Shown: piece after piece, positions 49,210-60,645 of the stretch
Position numbering within the stretch: position 1 is the stretch's first letter
Layout: every line of letters starts with the position of its first letter
DNA from: Sapria himalayana
Taxonomy: Eukaryota; Streptophyta; Magnoliopsida; Malpighiales; Rafflesiaceae
Assembly: GCA_029783825.1 (NCBI GenBank)
Contig: JAREIK010001468.1
Location: 3,146,261 to 3,210,260 of the forward strand
Direction of reading: 5' to 3'
DNA: 64,000 nt
Program-made: the position numbers and the translations under genes
Notes under the pieces: model-generated
What the model was told of the DNA's origin: nothing
The model's database searches: none
The model's input: the letters and a program-made list of their open reading frames with translations, nothing else

Positions 49210-50430
49210 CTATGTGTCTATATATCTGTCTGTCTATCTCTCTATCTATTTGTCTATTTAGCTTTCTATCTATCTAGCTCTCTATCTATCTATCTATCTA
49301 TATATTTATATAACTATATATCTATATATCTAATTGTCTATCTATTTGTATATTTATTTGTCTATCTATATATCTATGTGTCTATCTATCTATCTATATA
49401 TCTGTCGATCTATATTTCTATCTATCTATATATATATTTTTCTATCTATCAATCTGTCTATCTATCTATAGATATGTTTATTTATCTATCTATCCGTCCG
49501 TCTATTTATCTATCTATCTTTTTTTCTATCTATTTATTAATCTATCTATTTATCTATTTAATTATCTTTATGTCAATATATTTATTTGTCTATCTATCTA
49601 TTTATTTATCAATCTTTATATTTATCAATCTATTTATCCGTCTATCTATTTATTGATTTATCTATATATCTATTTGCATATTTATCTATCTATTTATCTA
49701 TCAATATATCTATCAAACTGCATATATATCTATCTTTCTATCTGTTTATTTATCTATTTATCTATCTATTTGTCAGTCAGTCTATCTATCTATATGTCTA
49801 TCTATATATCTTTATGTTTATCTATGTGTTTGTTTGTCTGTCTATCTTTCTATCTATCTATATATCTATCTGTTTATTTATCTTTCTATTTATCTGTCTA
49901 TCTATCTATGTTTATGTATATATCAATCCATCTATCAATCAATCTATCTAATAATCTATCTATCGATCTATCTGGCAATCTTTCTGTCTATCTATCTATG
50001 TTTCAAACAATCAATCAATCTATTTATCTATATCTCTATCTATATATTTACCTATCTTTCTATCTCTTTATATCTCTATCTATCTATCTACATATCTATC
50101 TATCTATTTGTCTATATTTATATCTATTTATTTATTTATATGTCTATCTATTTATATGTCTACATGTCTGTCTAGTTATATGTCTATCATTCTAATAATG
50201 TCTAACTATCTTATAATATATCTATTTATCTGTCTATCTATTAGTCTCTTTATGTATCTATCTATATATATATGTCTATAAGCTTTCTATTAATCTATCT
50301 TTAAATTTGATTATCAAACTATCTATCAATTTATTTTTCTGTCTATATTAATCTCTCTATCTGTCTACCTATCAATCTATATATATACTAATTTGTATAT
50401 ATAATTAATCTATGTCTATTTATCTATTAT
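49210..50430. repeat. TATC/TGTC microsatellite, right part
   Basis: Continuation of the tract broken by the solo LTR: about 1.2 kb of TCTA and TCTG units with scattered TTTA and TCAA. Together with the left part it makes about 2.1 kb. Ser-Ile-Tyr-Leu open frames here are artefacts. Confidence 0.95.
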
Positions 50431-50599
50431 CCAATGAACTATATCATGCCAAGCACGTCATGGTTATTATAGCATGTTATCCTTATCATGCCAAGCACGA
50501 CATGGTTATTATAGCATGTTATGCTTATCATGACATTTGCAACCATGAGTCTAAAATAATGGGTCATGCTGACCTTACACAGCCCATTTGACACTTGTA

Positions 50600-51480
50600 G
50601 GTGAGATTACTTTAATATAGTTCAAGGACTTGTCCCAAGTAACCTAACACAATCATCAATCAAAGATAACAAGTGAAGGATTAGGACCTTTAAATCATTT
50701 TGGAGGTTGAAATAATCTATCAACTTTCAGTTGATTTGGTATAAAAATTTAATATTTTTTATAATTATTTTTATTTTAGAATCCAAAGAATGTGTAACAA
50801 TATACATTTATAACTAATATTTATTTTTAGGAATCTGCATTAAGATGTCCACTAACACCTTTTGAAATATTCAACACCATTTGAAATATTCAAGCATGAA
50901 AACATAAAAATAACAATTGATGATTTGCTGACAAGTGATTAAATGATATAAATGTCAATTTTACTTAACAAAGGCAAAAAATAAAAGAAAATATTCAAAA
51001 AAATTAATTATTTAGCATTAACTATATGCAATTCTAGTAAATATTTTATCATTACCGATTATTTATTATTTATATACTCATTAAATATATTTACTAATTT
51101 TATTTTTATATTATTTTAGTATTGAGATATCTTATCTATAATTGACAAATTCTTCTATATAGACAATATATTACGTATATGCACCCACAGGCCATCACAG
51201 AGCCAAAAAAATAATGCACAATCTTGATATCAATGTAATTATTTTATTCATGTTCCGCTGAGTTAATCATCTTCCAATTATAATGTTTGATGAGACGTAA
51301 TAAGAGATGGAATTTCAATAATTATTACAAAATAAAAACCAGGAAATGTGAAAATAAAGAAATAGAAAATAAAATTAAAATGATTTGTATATTTTAAATT
51401 TTGCATTATGTGGGAATCAATTTCATTCTCCAATATCAAATTTATCAAATTTAATTAGACAAACATACAGATGTCACAAA
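50600..51480. other. AT-rich DNA, nothing recognised
   Basis: No open frame or transposon end beyond the hAT terminus at 50599. A short tandem phrase TTTGAAATATTCAA occurs at about 50860-50900. Confidence 0.45.
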
Positions 51481-51539
51481 CCCTAACAAGCTTAGTCTTG
51501 GCACCCCAGCGGTGCTGCAGCGACTCGGGACTGTTACTT

Positions 51540-51821
51540 TCAGCTAGCTACAAATAAAGCATGTTGAAATATCGGTTCCCATTGAATCAGTCTTTCAAAA
51601 GACTCTGCTTTCCAACAGTTTTTGAAAGCTGGGAAGAAATTAATATTAAAAGGCAACTCAGAGTCTCCGCCGACCATAAAAAACAAGTAATGGGGGAGAA
51701 ATGTAACACAAAAGCGTACGACAGAATGAAGATGGATAGTGCTTATACAAAAATAAGCAAGATGCAGCATTACTTGTTTACAGGGTTTTGAATGTGCCGT
51801 TATTTGTTCACCAAGAAGCAT
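51540..51821 (-). pseudogene. Unrecognised gene-like fragment
   Basis: A GC-richer stretch with a 93-codon minus-strand frame beginning MLLGEQITAHSKPCKQV and ending GDSELPFNINFFPAF...FERLIQWEPIFQ and ALFVAS. The family is not recognised. Like the fragment at 30541 it lies downstream, in minus sense, of a TATA-containing module (52088) with the shared CATTGTGTTCTCGTATTT in between. A plus-strand frame of 76 codons overlaps, so strand is uncertain. Confidence 0.3.
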
Positions 51822-52087
51822 CTAGCAAACAGAGTGAGAAACCATACAATGGCTAAAACGTTATGAAAGTAACAAAACGAAGCTATCTAGCATGATTTTA
51901 GATAGTGCGATTAAGAAATATATTAAATACGAGAACACAATGGTAGGGATATTTCCGAGGGTGATCTTGATCTTGAGATAACAAGGTGCATTAGAAAACA
52001 AAGAAAATTTGACGTCAATTTTATGGAAAATGGAAATTACAAGTTTTAACACATAAAATGAAGTAATGAATTGGAGGCTTCCTCGTT

Positions 52088-52150
52088 GGCTTATATAATC
52101 AGTCTACTTATTTGGGCACTACAATATTAATTTAGATAACCACAAATGAA
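52088..52150 (-). promoter_or_regulatory. Copy of the dispersed promoter-like module with TATA box
   Basis: Minus strand: ATATTGTAGTGCCCAAATAAG, then GATTATATAAGCC. The TATA-like element is about 150 bases from the shared CATTGTGTTCTCGTATTT (51926-51943), nearly the same spacing as in the copy at 30915. Confidence 0.45.
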
Positions 52151-52289
52151 AATAATTGATTGAGTTGACAACGACAACAAAAATTTGCTTGACATATAAC
52201 AAAAATTTGTTTGACTTACAACAAACATTAAATTTTTTTACAAATTGGTTTTCAAAATTGAAAACTAATGCTCACTTGTGTAGGCAAGG

Positions 52290-52735
52290 GACAATATCGG
52301 GTTTATATGTAAAAGTTTTTATATAAGTTTATATACATGTTTAATTAATTACATAGATTTTTATATATAAGTTTTTGAATATATATATAAACACAATCTC
52401 ACACACACACACACACACATATATTATTTAAGTTTTGGAAAAAAATATATATATATATAGTTTTATATATAGGTTTATATATATGTTTTTGAGAATATAT
52501 ATGTTTTCGAATATATATATAAGTTTTAGAAAATATTTATATATATAGTTTTCTATATAGGTTTATATATATACACATATAAATATAGGTTTATATTTAT
52601 ATGTTTATATATGTGTTTACATATTTATATATGTGTTTACATATTTATATATGTTTATGTTATATTTATATGTGTGTGTGTGTGTGTGTGTGTGCTTGTA
52701 TACACATATATTTATATATATTTTTTTTACGTTTC
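52290..52735. repeat. AT/AC/TG microsatellite mosaic
   Basis: Alternating (AT)n, (AC)n at about 52400-52420 and (TG)n at about 52673-52693 with TATATAAGTTTTTGAA units, very like 12624-13400. Confidence 0.85.
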
Positions 52736-53215
52736 AAATCATTCATAGCATTACCCCTTGAACAAAAAACTCTACTTTGTTTCTCTAACTTCCTAAACCA
52801 ATAGATACTTGGTACCAATATTCTTCTTACTTGACGTACTCACTCACGCTTGACCATACTCTACCAAGATTGCATGAGTTTGCTTGCTCACTCTACTTGT
52901 CAAATTATATGGCTTTCCTAGGCAAAATTAAAGTAAACATGCAATATTAATATCTATCATCTTCTATTCACTCAATTTTCTTTAAGTGAAGGTTATTTAT
53001 TTTCTTCCTTTTGTAGCTTTGAAAAAATAATTGCTCTTGAGTATTTTGGTAATTTTAATGAATTTTGATTTGCTTCTTTTCATTTTTTTCCTCCAATCTA
53101 GGATATTCTTCTTTTTCCATTAATAGCTTGATAGTGCTCAAAAGGACTTCTTTTATTTTTTTTTTCCAAAAATTTTAATGTTGCATTAAGGCTTATAACT
53201 TACAAGCATTCACAT

Positions 53216-54640
53216 GTGTTATCCTTCCATTTAAAGAAAATATCATTCAACTCATTCTTTATCTTTCTCAAAAAGAATAAACTTGATGGGACAAATTATA
53301 TGGATTGGAAAAGAAACCTTGACATTGTCCTGACAACTGAGAATTATAAATTTGTGACATTTGTATTCGCAAATTTATGTCTAGATAAACCTCTCAAAGG
53401 GGAAGCTGATGAGAAAGCAAAACCTATTGAAAAATGGGTGAAGATTGATGAGATGATAAGGTATTATATTTTGGCTTCTATGTCAAATATACTCCAGCAT
53501 CGGGATTAGTCCATGACTACTGCATATAATATGATAATTTATCTCAAAAAAATATTTAGGAATTAAAACATTATGCCGGACATAAAGTCTTTAGTGATTT
53601 GATGAATACTACTATTATTGATAATATCCCGATAAGGGATCACATCTGGAAGATGATTAGTCTTCTGGATGAACTAGAGATTATTTGAGCTAGGATTGAT
53701 GTGGATTATCAGATTATTATTTTTCTTCAATTCTGCTTAAATTATAATATGAAGAGACATGATTGAACTTTGACATAATTGCTTAAAGAATTAGATTGGC
53801 TGAGAGTATTATCAAAAAAAAAAACCATTTTAAAATATTTATGGCTAAAAATATTTTTTTAAAACCGAAAGGTAAGAAAAGAAAAAAATTTAGAAACATA
53901 ATCATGTTCCACATATAGCTCTTGAATAACAAGTGGGAATGAAAAATTTAAAGAAAAAATATTTTCATTATAAGCAAACAAAACTTTGAAAAAAGTAGTA
54001 TTTAGTCTATCTCAGCAAGGTAAGCAACCAAGGTAAGTCTCAACTATTATAGTTGAAACATGTTCAATGGTGGTATCTACAGATACTTGGTGTGTAGATA
54101 TGGGTACCACTAATCATTTTTGTAATTCATTTATTAGTTATAAAAGATCATACAATTAAGTAGTGATGAGATCAATCTTTATATAAGAAATAGTACAAGG
54201 GTAGTCGATATTGTAGTGGGAGATTGCTTGCTCCAGTTTGAGAGAGATGCTATTTTAATTTTAAGAAAAATATATTTATTTACATTTAAATAGAAAAAAC
54301 TTGATTTCTATCTCTAGTTTGATTAAAAATGGGTTTTCCTATTTATTCAATAATTTTGATACAATCTACTAGAATAAAAAGTTTATTCATTTTAGTGCAT
54401 TAAAAGACAACCTTTATATTAATAATATCATCTATACTCTACTTCAACAATATAATCTCAAATAATAGCATCACCTTACCACATATATGAAAACATTTTT
54501 CTGGTATGAACCAAAACTATATTTGGTACTTATGTCGTTGTCATATAAATATAAAATGAATTTTAAGATTGGTTAAAGATGGACCTTTGAATTCAATGAA
54601 AGTGAAAACACTTTCAGGTTCAACATATGAATCCTACTTA
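53216..54640 (+). pseudogene. Copia gag, protease and GAG-pre-integrase relic (relic D)
   Basis: Gag shows KLDGTNYMDWKRNLDIVLT (53278-53334) and YILASMSNILQHRD near 53500. The protease active-site region reads TWCVDMGTTNHFCNS (about 54086-54130), with the expected DSGAT changed to DMGTT, so the catalytic aspartate remains but the serine-glycine does not. The GPI region has CHINIK, LRLVKDGPLNS and a YLEG-MTK segment (54535-54660), corresponding to the zinc-binding CxxCLEGK end with its cysteines lost. Several frameshifts. Confidence 0.75.
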
Positions 54641-54699
54641 GAAGGATAAATGACTAAATAACCCTTGTGGTAATGGTTATCAAGTTAAAAAGATATAAG

Positions 54700-57420
54700 A
54701 GCTAGTTCATTATATTCTGATTTATGTGGCCTATGCATATTCGAGCGAGAGATAATTCTAAGGACTTCATCATATTTATTAATGATCACTCAAGATATGG
54801 TTATATTTATTTGATATACCATAAATCCAATACTTTTGATAAATTCAAGGATACATGATATAAATAAAGAAAAGTCAGAATAAATATCTTAAGATATTAT
54901 GATTTGATTATGGTAGTGAGTACCTCTTGAGAGAGTTTAGGGAATACTTGTTCAATTGGATTAAGAGATTACATCCCACTTGTATATCCCTAGCATTCCA
55001 TAGAAAAATGTGTGATATAAAGAATGAATATTAATCTTATGGACATAGTAAGATCAAATATGAGTTGTTCAGACATGTCTCATATTTTTGGGATATGCAT
55101 TAGAAATAGTAGTTTATGTTTTGAACTTAGTTTCATCTAAATTTATATATACTACTCTAATTAAATTGTGGATTAGGCATAGGTAGATTCTAAAATGCAT
55201 TCGATTATGGGGTTTCCCTACACATGAGCTAAAAGTGAAGATAGATAAATTAGAACCATGAATAAAAATTTATTTCTTCGTGTGATATCCTAGAAGATCT
55301 AAAGATGGATTATTTAATTGTCCAAAGGATTAGAAGGTCATCATTTGCACCAATGCCCAATTCCTAGAAGAAAAATATATAATAAACTATAAACCTAGAA
55401 GTAATATTGTTTTAGAAGAAGTGAAATGAGACAAATCAATACAAATTCTTTTAGTGCCGATAATACAAGAGAAAACCACACAATGTAACACTTTCGATCC
55501 CTCAAAGATTCATCATATTGGGAGATCCATTGATGATAATATTGATACTAGGATTCTAAAACTCATGAACTTATTATTGATATGCCTATTGCATAGTCAG
55601 ATGGTAAAAATAATAATAGCTCACAAAGATTATTATCCTATGCAGTATATCACTAAAAGTATATAACTAAACGAAGTGTCTCATCATAGTGGGAAAGTTA
55701 TTCATCAACTTATATGGTATACACTCTTGGGAGAGTCTTTTCATAAAATCTCTGATGATATGGATAATGATTTCATAACCTATGACAAACCACTTAAAGA
55801 TAAGATGAAAAACATTACAATAAGTTATGGAATCAGAAATATATTTCAAAGTACTCTAATCATATATGGGATCTTATGGAGCCTCCTAGAGGGATAAAAT
55901 CCATCAAATGTAGGTAGATTTATAATAAAGAGAGAAAAAGATGGTAAACATTGAAACTCATAAAGCTATGATTATTGTAAAAAGTTTTACTTAGAAAGAA
56001 AGAATTGATTATGAAAAAACTTTTTACTGATAATCATGCTAAAGTCTATTTGGATTCTCTTGTCTATTGCAACTCATTATAATTATGAGATTTGGTAGAT
56101 AGACATAAATACTTTGTTTTAAATGGATATCTTGAATATCTAGATTCTTTTATCTCTTGCAACTTATTATGACTATGAGATTTGGTAGATAGACATAAAT
56201 ACTATATTTTTAAATATATCTTGAAGGATATATCTATATGATGCAACCTAATGGTTTCATGAAAAAAGGCCAAGAGCAAAAGTTGTGTAAATTAAATAAG
56301 TCTATTTATGAACTAAAATAAGCATCTAGATCTTGGAATACTTATTTTGATCAAGCCATTAAGTCTTATTACTTTAATCAGTATTATGATGAGTACTATG
56401 TGTATTTGAAGCAATATGATAACATGTTGGTATTCTTAATATTATATGTTGATAATATATTACTCATTAAAAATGATGTAGGTTTTGTTGTCTTCAATCA
56501 TGGTCTAGTTAACCGGTCAATTTGATATGATAGACTTAGGAGAAGCTATACATATTCTTAGAATTAAACTTCTGGAAGATCATAAGCAAATAATATTATG
56601 TTAGTCTCAAAATGTTTATATTGATCAGATATTGACTTTCTTTAGCATGTAAGATTCTAAGAAAAAGTTTCTTCCTTTTAGATATGAAATCACTCTATCA
56701 AAAGATTAGTTTCCTAAAATACTTAGTGAGATAAAGAGAATAAATGTAGTTCCGTATGTTTTAGAAGTATGAAGCCTGATGTATGGAATGCTTTGTACCA
56801 AACCTAATATCTATTTTTCCATAGGCATCATAAGTTGATATCAATCTAAGTTAGGATAAGAACATTGGAGTCCAATGGTAAAATAAATAATCAAGTACCT
56901 AAAAAGGACTAGAGATTATGTATTAGTATCATTAGTAGACAATCTAATACCTATTAGGTATATTAACTTAGAATTCCAATTAGATGAGGATTTGAGAAAA
57001 TCCACCTTGGATTATGTATTTACTTTAGGATGTGAAACCAAAAGTTTAAAAAGTATCTAACATTCTTGTATTACTGATTCTACCATATAAGCAAAACATG
57101 TGGTAGCTTCAAAGGTAACCAATGAGATTGTATGGCTTAGGAACTTCCTAATGGATCTAGTGATAATTCTTTTTAAGCAACTACCTATTATACTTTATTA
57201 TGATAATAGTAGAGTAGTTTCTAACTCAAAAAAGCCTAGAACTCACAAAAAGGCAAAACATATCAAGCATAAATATCATCTAATAAGAGAAATTATAAAA
57301 AATAAGATGTTATGGTGATGAAAATAGTATTGATAGACAACCTGATAGATCCAATCATAATGAGCCTTCCAGTAAAAACATTTGAAAGACATGGAATAGG
57401 GACATAAGTATCGATGGAAA
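54700..57420 (+). pseudogene. Copia integrase, reverse transcriptase and RNase H relic (relic D)
   Basis: Integrase begins SDLCGL with ARDNSKDFIIFINDHSRYG (about 54748-54800), keeping the second acidic region. Reverse transcriptase shows GQFDMIDLGEAIHILRIKLL (about 56516-56575), and the YVDD catalytic box is YVDN (56445-56456), so one metal-binding aspartate is gone. RNase H includes FSIGIIS-like and KYLKRTRDYVL segments (56890-56920), then VASKVTNEIVWLRNFL and KHIKHKYHLIREII (57100-57290), the family's C-terminal end. A 94-bp tandem duplication lies in the reverse transcriptase at 56054-56215. Confidence 0.75.
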
Positions 57421-57769
57421 ACTTGGAAAATAGTATCGACGGAAATCATTTTCTTGTTTTAATGAACTAAATTTGCAATGAGCTAAATTTATGAAAATAC
57501 ATGTGCCTTTTACATAGTATATGATTTGTTGTATAAAGTTCGACTTATATGTGCAAGATTAAATCATCAGTTCTTCAAGAATATATGTTTATTATATACA
57601 ATCTAGATAGAATAAGAGAATATTAATAAGATTATAGCATAAGATTTTACTAGGTCTGTCTTGACTATGGAGAATTATAAAGTACTAACTTTTGGTAGTA
57701 ATACACTTGTGTGTATTGAAATGGACCATCACGGTGTGATTATTTTTATTCTGACATATAAAATAAATT

Positions 57770-58140
57770 GCATAGTTATTATTTCTATCTGCTAATCTAT
57801 ATATCTGCCTATATTTTTAACTATCTATTTATATACGCATCTATCTGTTTATATATCTATCTACTTATCTATCTATTTATCTATATAAATATTTGTCTAT
57901 CTATGTATTTTACTATCTATATATCTACCTATATGCATATCTATCTTTCTATCTATCAATCAATCAATCTATTTGTATGTCAATCTACCTATCTACCTAT
58001 CTTTCTACCTATCTATCTATTTATAAATCTATATATCTTTCTATATGTGTATCTATATATCTATTTATCTATTTGTCTATCTACATGTCTGTTTATCTTT
58101 CTATTTGTCTATCTATCTATCTATTTATTTATCAAATAGT
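57770..58140. repeat. Third TATC/TGTC microsatellite
   Basis: About 370 bp of TCTA/TCTG tetranucleotides in the same orientation as the tract at 45.7-50.4 kb, here without hAT ends or LTR. Open frames inside it are artefacts. Confidence 0.95.
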
Positions 58141-59065
58141 TTAATCTATAAGTAATATTCATATATATTTGTTAATAATTATTTTCATACATAAATAGTT
58201 TAATCTATAAGTAATCTAATGGACTTTGTGATTTGGATAAATTTATCAAGTTTATGTTGTATATTGATTGCTATTGGAATCTATTTCTTATTAGAAGGAT
58301 CGATGATGCCTACTTGAAGAAACTTATAAGTTTTGATAATGTCATTCCTACCAGTGGATTGTAGTTTGGCATTTCAAATAAGTTAGGTAGAGGCTTTAAA
58401 AGATAATTAGAGATTGATTGAATTAGATTGTCAGTAATGGAATTCAATTAATAAGTATCTGTAATCTTAATTTGAGAAGTTTAATAAGTATGGAATAATA
58501 ATAGGCATAAATAATTTTAAATAAGTGAGAAAATGTAATTCTATTTCTATAGTGGTATAAATTATAATAAATGTGAATTATGGTGCAATAATTACATTGG
58601 GAGCCCAATATCTTATTCAGGCTAGGGTCCCATTTATAGCCTTATCCAAATGTCATAAAAAAATATTAAAGATTTTGCTTGTTAATTTAGAATATATGTG
58701 CATATATAATCAAAAAAAATAATTTAATTATAGTTGAATAATTTGATTTTGTTTTTAAATCAATTTACTTAATTTATATTAAATTAAGAATATAAGTGTC
58801 ACATCCTTTCTCAGTGTCGTGACATTATGTTCTAAAGAAGATTTATCTAAGTCATGATATTCACTGTCTCTATAACTTTGATACTCTAGAGAATATCTGA
58901 CAAGATAGTTATCTCATTAGTATCATACTTACTATGATTAAACTTATCTTAATCTATAGTTTTTACACATAATTATCTCAGTAGAATTTTTAGGTTAGAA
59001 GAGTTGTCACTTTTAATTTATCATACCACATGAGTGTGTCTCATGATACACTTGTTATTATTTTC
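58141..59065. other. AT-rich DNA, nothing recognised
   Basis: Contains a short direct repeat (TAGTTTAATCTATAAGTAAT at 58137 and 58196). No coding motif. Confidence 0.5.
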
Positions 59066-60480
59066 TAGAAGTATCAAATGGGCAGGCAACTCGAGCTTGG
59101 CCCGAGGCACGGCCCAACTCGGACGTGCTTGGCCCAGCACGACATGGTCCAGACACATGCCCATGTCCATGCCAGACCAGCTCACGGAACGACACAAGCT
59201 GTGTCGTGCCTAGGTATACCATGCCATGCACAGCCCGACATGAGGGCCCATGGGCATGATAAACTGACACAACCCGAAATGTGCCCTAACCCCACCCAAC
59301 CCCAACACCCCAAGTCCCCGACGCTGACGCCCACCCCCGAGGCTTGAGTGATTTTGGTGATGAGCTAAAATTTTGAAAAACAAGAATTTGAGGTGGAAGT
59401 GAAAAAGTACACGATGTCCACATGAAATAAATGTGAAAATTGTATTGCATTTATTTTATCTTAATTAGAATTTTTTAGATAAATAATTAAATTAACAATA
59501 ATAATTAAAAATTATAAAAATATTGCTCTCCTTTTTCTACTTCTATTATATTAGATTAAAAAAACAAATAAAAAATATTATGAAAAAAAATTAGACATTG
59601 ACATTGACAGAAAGGTCCAATGCCAAAACTAGTCTAGAAATGAAAATCGACAAAAAGATCTGATGCTAAACCTAGGTTTTAATGTAGGAGTACTGGTAGC
59701 ACTAGTCATCTTAAAAGATATATTGATTAATATACCAAAAAAAATGATGTAATGGATCCTAGGTAAACCCAATAGAGCAACATGGATTTTGGAGTTGGAT
59801 CAACTTCATATTCATTGATCCCATTTTTTTATTTAAATGAGTTTGGAAGGGATAGCTTGATGAAATTGATTTCTTGCATGGATCTTTTGATTAAATTTTT
59901 AGAGAATCCTAAACTAGTTCATATAATGCAAATCTACTTCTAATTCACTTATCATAAAATTCTTAAGTCAACTAATAGAAATGACATAATCAAATATTTT
60001 AAATTATAAAAATAGTTATTAATTAAAAAACTTTGCAAACATAGTGGAGTGTTCTATATGATATATGACATCTGGAATAGTCATGATGACATTACTTTCC
60101 AATGCATCATCTTCCACTATGTTATATTCGAAGTAGAAACTAAAAAAATTTAGAATTTCAAGAGATCCTCCATGCTCTTGATGACCTTGTCATATATGGG
60201 TATCTGTCAAGGATCTTTAGTGAATATGGTTTACAAAATAAAATTTTTAGTATTATATATGATAATTTTTCAAATAATGATATCATAATTAATATATTTC
60301 TAAGAATCATTAAAGATGAGCCTCAAGGTGATATTTTTTATGTCAGGTATATGTGTCATATACAAAACCTAATAGTATAAGTAAAATTTAAAATAGTTTA
60401 AGACACCTAACATAAAATAAGAATTTTACACTTAATATACATTAATGACTCTAAAAATATATTCAAATAGATGGTATTTG
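59066..60480 (+). mobile_element. hAT transposon, 5' part, cut by the second CACTA element
   Basis: The left terminus TAGAAGTATCAAATGGGC is followed by GC-rich GGCCCGAGGCACGG-type subterminal sequence (59066-59345) and then by a plus-strand transposase relic. Coding similarity stops near 60480, just where TTACCGACGAAAATACG-type CACTA subterminal repeats begin, so the rest is probably displaced beyond the right edge. Confidence 0.7.
59640..60480 (+). pseudogene. hAT transposase N-terminal half with BED finger remnant
   Basis: The zinc-binding half of a BED finger reads GSTSHLKRYID (59695-59727), with one cysteine visible just before it. It is followed by SLMKLISCMDLLIKFLENPK (about 59855-59915), KLCKHSGVFYMIYDIWNSHD (60030-60090), the hAT catalytic-core region that usually reads F..D.WTS, then VRYMCHIQNLIV (about 60340-60375; typically VRC.AHILNLIV) and HKIRI...INDSKN. 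Several stops. The family is hAT, RICESLEEPER-like. Confidence 0.8.
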
Positions 60481-60645
60481 ACATCTATTTGAATATATTT
60501 TTACCGACGAAAATACGACCATTTAAATATATTAATGAGTCTATTTGAATAGATGGTATTTGAATCTATTTGAATATATTAATGAGTCTATTTGAATATA
60601 TTTAAATAGATGGTATTTGAATATATTCAAATAAGAGTTTCACCG
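60445..60645. repeat. Tandem and palindromic repeats at the hAT/CACTA junction
   Basis: ATTCAAATAGATG and CATCTATTTGAAT (60461-60494) form a perfect 13-bp hairpin stem around GTATTTGA. The units TTAATGAGTCTATTTGAATA and AGATGGTATTTGAAT then recur two to three times up to 60630. Confidence 0.8.

Larger units (their letters stand above)
45273..50599. mobile_element. hAT-ended unit filled with TATC microsatellite and a solo LTR
   Basis: The left end TAGATGTGTCAAATGAGC and the right end (reverse complement TACAAGTGTCAAATGGGC) are hAT termini of the family in this window. Both are followed inward by GGCATG/CACGAC-type subterminal sequence, with a 42-bp tandem duplication at 50436-50530. The flanks GGTGTGGA and GGTGAGAT match at only 5 of 8 positions, so pairing of these ends is likely but not proven. 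The interior is (TATC)n interrupted by a gypsy solo LTR. No transposase. Confidence 0.55.
51924..53220. repeat. Block paralogous to 30750-31700
   Basis: Same ordered landmarks as the other copy: AAATACGAGAACACAATG, TTATATAATCAGTC, TATTTGGGCACTAC, GGACAATATCGGGTTT, then TCTAACTTCCTAAACCA, TACTTGACGTACTCAC, TCTTCTATTCACTCAATT and AATAGCTTGATAGT. The middle is expanded by AT/TG microsatellite (52290-52735). It runs into the gag of copia relic D. Confidence 0.65.
53216..57420 (+). mobile_element. Ty1/copia retrotransposon relic D, nearly full-length coding region
   Basis: Plus-strand gag, protease, GPI, integrase, reverse transcriptase and RNase H can be followed in order over 4.2 kb. All are broken by stops and frameshifts. 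The upstream block 52740-53200 is probably its LTR or leader, but a matching 3' LTR was not identified downstream, where a TATC microsatellite starts at 57770. Confidence 0.8.

Noticed and set aside
59058..59347. Open frames of 70 and 89 codons on opposite strands
   Set aside because: They are artefacts of the GC-rich hAT terminal sequence; the real coding relic starts near 59640.
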